From Bradyrhizobium sp. (GTDB lineage: Bacteria; Pseudomonadota; Alphaproteobacteria; Rhizobiales; Xanthobacteraceae): DNA of 64,000 bases. Positions 62,158-64,000 of this stretch are shown in pieces (the first letter of the stretch is position 1; each line of letters opens with the position of its first letter). The translations under genes and the position numbers were made by a program. The notes beneath the pieces are model-generated. The model made no database searches. It was not told the DNA's origin and worked only from the letters and a program-made list of their open reading frames with translations. The stretch covers positions 56,184 through 120,183 of the forward strand of contig NZ_DAIDJE010000132.1 in assembly GCF_027451485.1 (NCBI RefSeq). The letters run 5' to 3'.

Positions 62158-62858
62158 AGCTCTCGGTGGAAAACCTCAACAGTCATTACGGTCCCGCGCA
62201 TATCCTGTTCGATGTCGCGCTCGATGTCGCTGACGGCGAGGCCGTCGCGCTGCTGGGCCGCAACGGCGCCGGCAAATCCACCACCTTCCGTTCGATCGTT
62301 GGCCTCGTTGGCCAGCGCTCCGGCCGCATCGAGTTCGAAGGCCGCGACATCTCGAACCAGCCAACCCATGCGATCGTCCGCGGCGGTCTCGGCTACGTGC
62401 CGGAAGAGCGGCGCATCTTCACGGATCTGACCGTTGAGGAAAATCTCGAAGTCGGCCGTCAGCCGCCGCGAAACAACGCGCCGCGATGGACGCGCGAGCG
62501 GCTGTTCGAGCTGTTTCCGAATCTTGCGGAAATGCGCGGTCGCCCGGGCGGACGCATGAGCGGGGGCGAACAGCAGATGCTGACCATCGCGCGGACCCTG
62601 ATGGGCAACCCGTCGCTGGTGCTGCTCGATGAACCGTCGGAGGGCTTGTCGCCGAAGATCGTGGAACAGATGGTCGAGGCCATTCTGACCATGAAGAAGG
62701 AGGGCGTCAGCCTTCTGGTCTCCGAGCAGAATCTGCATTTCGCGCGGCTGATTTCCGACCGCGCCTACATCATCGAGCGGGGGCGCATCTGCTTTTCGGG
62801 CACCATGACCGAACTCGACGCGCGTCCGGACATCCGCGACGCGCATCTGGCGCTGTAG
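62154..62858 (+). CDS. Branched-chain-type ABC transporter ATPase (LivF)
   Basis: 234 residues, GTG start overlapping livG by GTGA. Walker A GRNGAGKST near 35, YVPEERRIFTDLTVEENLEV, signature RMSGGEQQMLTIARTL, Walker B LVLLDEPSEGLSPKI, LLVSEQNLHFARLISDR. Completes the second importer. Confidence 0.93.
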   Translation: MKLSVENLNSHYGPAHILFDVALDVADGEAVALLGRNGAGKSTTFRSIVGLVGQRSGRIEFEGRDISNQPTHAIVRGGLGYVPEERRIFTDLTVEENLEVGRQPPRNNAPRWTRERLFELFPNLAEMRGRPGGRMSGGEQQMLTIARTLMGNPSLVLLDEPSEGLSPKIVEQMVEAILTMKKEGVSLLVSEQNLHFARLISDRAYIIERGRICFSGTMTELDARPDIRDAHLAL

Positions 62859-62871
62859 GGGCGAGAGCAAG

Positions 62872-63327
62872 ATGGGCAGGGGAGTTTCGCTGAAGCGCAA
62901 CGCCAGGCCGCCGCGGCCCGCTTACGTGCTCGACGAGCAGATCGGCTTCATCCTGCGCCAGGTCTCGCAGCGCCACACCGTGATCTTCGCCCGCGACATC
63001 GGCGCCGATCTGACGCCGACGCAGTGGGCGGCGCTTGCCAAACTCGCTGAAGCCGGACCGTGCTCGCAGAACCAGCTCGGCCGCCTGACGGCGATGGATG
63101 TCGCCACCATCAAGGGCGTGATCGACCGTCTCACCGCGCGCGGCCTGACCGAGACCTCGGCCGATCCCGAAGACGGCCGCCGTCTGCGCGTCAGCCTGAC
63201 GCGCGCCGGTCAGCAGCTCGCGGACAAGGTTGCGCCCAACGCGCTCGCGATCTCGAAGGAGACGCTGGCGCCGCTCGATGCGAGCGAGCGTGAGCTGTTC
63301 GTCGCGCTCTTGAGCAAGCTGCGCTGA
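62872..63327 (+). CDS. MarR-family regulator
   Basis: 151 residues. Winged helix: LTPTQWAALAKLAEAGPCSQ, LGRLTAMDVATIKGVIDRLTARGL and the wing SADPEDGRRLRVSLTRAG. It is the last gene, 13 bp after livF. Nicotinate catabolic clusters in Pseudomonas use a MarR-type repressor (NicR), so this one may bind the palindrome at 55028. Inducer inferred to be a pathway hydroxypyridine. Confidence 0.88.
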   Translation: MGRGVSLKRNARPPRPAYVLDEQIGFILRQVSQRHTVIFARDIGADLTPTQWAALAKLAEAGPCSQNQLGRLTAMDVATIKGVIDRLTARGLTETSADPEDGRRLRVSLTRAGQQLADKVAPNALAISKETLAPLDASERELFVALLSKLR

Positions 63328-63331
63328 CTCC

Positions 63332-63349
63332 GAAGTCGATTCCGACTTC
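63332..63349. terminator. Hairpin between MarR and convergent DUF3147 gene
   Basis: GAAGTCG-ATTC-CGACTTC, perfect 7-bp stem with a tetraloop, overlapping the stop codon of the minus-strand gene and 4 bp after the MarR stop. Likely bidirectional; no T-run on the plus strand. Confidence 0.5.
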
Positions 63350-63698
63350 AGAGCTGAATGCCAAAGCGCGCAAGTATCCACGCTGTGATCAGATACAGCA
63401 CAGAAGTCAGGATGCAGCCGGCAATCAGCGAGGGCCAGAATTGAAAACCGCCGCGCAGCATGGCAGGTACCAGCAGGAACATCGGCAGCGAGGGCAGGAC
63501 GTACCAGAACGTCGCCTCCATCTGCGAAGCAATCCGGTTCGAATCCGCCGTATCCCGCCACAGCCATATCACGGCGAGGATGGAGATGAGCGGCAGTGAT
63601 GCAACCAGAGCTCCGAAGGCGGGGCTGCGCTTGGCCATCTCCGATACCAGGGCAGCCAGCAATCCAGAGAGTGCTGCTTTGGCGAGGAAGTAGAGCAT
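63348..63698 (-). CDS. DUF3147-like membrane protein
   Basis: 116 residues with four membrane helices (residues about 5-20, 29-47, 64-82 and 90-110). ALSGLLAALVSEMAKRSPAFGALVASLP and FWYVLPSLPMFLLVPAML match the small DUF3147 family of unknown role. GAAAGG lies just before the ATG. Single gene, convergent with marR. Confidence 0.8.
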   Translation of the reverse strand: MLYFLAKAALSGLLAALVSEMAKRSPAFGALVASLPLISILAVIWLWRDTADSNRIASQMEATFWYVLPSLPMFLLVPAMLRGGFQFWPSLIAGCILTSVLYLITAWILARFGIQL

Positions 63699-63932
63699 GG
63701 TGCCTTTCCGTCGATCGCCCGGTCGCTTGCGGGCGCGTATCGAAGCGTATCAAAGTTCCAGGAAAGTGCAGGGCAGGGTGTGGAAAAAGGCCATCTCTCG
63801 CCACGTCACAGTTGAAGAAGGGCTGATCGGGGGGCAGTTGACCGGCGGCGGCGCGATAGCCGAGGGCGTTGACAGCGACAGGCGCCGGGTAGAAAATGAC
63901 GTCCGGGGATAGCGATCTCCCCATCAGGCGGC
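63699..63932. other. Intergenic region without a recognisable gene
   Basis: Upstream of the DUF3147 gene. CGCCCG and CGGGCG near 63717-63736 form a small inverted repeat. The open frames here have no similarity I recognise and no ribosome binding site; a remnant of an older gene is possible. Confidence 0.4.
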
Positions 63933-64000
63933 ATGCCCAAGAATCGCGTCCAGTTCACCAAGGGCGCAGCATGTCTACGATCAATCCGGAATCCTCCAAC
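63933..64000 (+). mobile_element. Possible start of an IS1595-type transposase, frameshifted or truncated
   Basis: ATG at 63933 encodes MPKNRVQFTKGA, which resembles the N-terminus I recall for IS1595/ISXO2 transposases (MPKNRVQFQKGLS). After that the frame no longer matches; a single-base loss near 63967 would restore a GCATGTCT-type continuation. Runs off the window, so it cannot be judged as intact or remnant. Confidence 0.3.

Noticed and set aside
62770..63924. 384-codon minus-strand frame at the right end
   Set aside because: Covers MarR and DUF3147 genes in the wrong frame or strand; no domain pattern.

Overview
The window is high-GC DNA from an alphaproteobacterium, most likely of the Bradyrhizobium/Rhodopseudomonas group. 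This is inferred from the mix of gene families (HAAT-type ABC transporters, FCD-GntR and IclR regulators, a DUF6166 protein, NicAB-type hydroxylase, DUF3147), the many ATGA-coupled operons and short palindromic repeats between genes. It is chromosome-like: housekeeping genes (htpG, pncB, metY) are mixed with catabolic modules. No rRNA, tRNA, CRISPR array or intact insertion sequence was found.

Layout. 1-1797: a truncated HlyD/EmrA-type efflux subunit divergent from a TetR repressor, with a palindrome that overlaps both predicted promoters. 1990-4160: a four-carbon acid-sugar kinase and PdxA2, the pair used for threonate/erythronate-type acids. 4319-8937 (minus): an operon of enoyl-CoA hydratase-like protein, SDR epimerase, metallo-beta-lactamase-fold hydrolase, 3-hydroxyisobutyrate-dehydrogenase-like protein and an orphan SsuA-like binding protein; an aldehyde dehydrogenase diverges from it across a FadR-type palindrome. 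10794-12167: a fatty-acid-hydroxylase-type enzyme with two small membrane proteins, one only 56 residues. 12291-19190: DUF6166 protein, two zinc alcohol dehydrogenases, and GntR/MFS, TetR and IclR genes.

19268-31136 is a type II secretion locus: gspD (with an overlapping Sel1-repeat gene) on the minus strand, gspE-F-G-H-I-J-K-L-M and a gspN/gspC-like gene in an overlapping plus-strand operon, and a convergent short prepilin peptidase. 31223-34499 holds a small unknown gene, a VOC protein and htpG.

34567-44854 is a catabolic and transport island: a divergent GntR regulator, alpha/beta hydrolase, isochorismatase-fold hydrolase, two paralogous polysaccharide-deacetylase-fold proteins flanking a fumarylacetoacetate-hydrolase-family enzyme, then a complete branched-chain-type ABC transporter. 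The set looks like import and stepwise hydrolysis of one unidentified small molecule.

44881-50669 holds a GNAT-like protein, a Deg-type protease with no visible export signal, an alpha/beta hydrolase, metY and pncB. 50712-63327 is an N-heteroaromatic (nicotinate-like) locus: NicB-like molybdenum/cytochrome-c subunit and NicA-like 2Fe-2S subunit, diverging from 6-hydroxynicotinate-reductase-like, UPF0280 and DUF1185 genes, a second ABC transporter with a fused LivH-LivM permease, and a MarR regulator. A TTGACA promoter followed at once by a perfect palindrome lies in the divergent region. The two families of unknown role in this operon, together with the hydrolase island, are the best candidates for undescribed biochemistry. 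The window ends with a possible start of an IS1595-type transposase.
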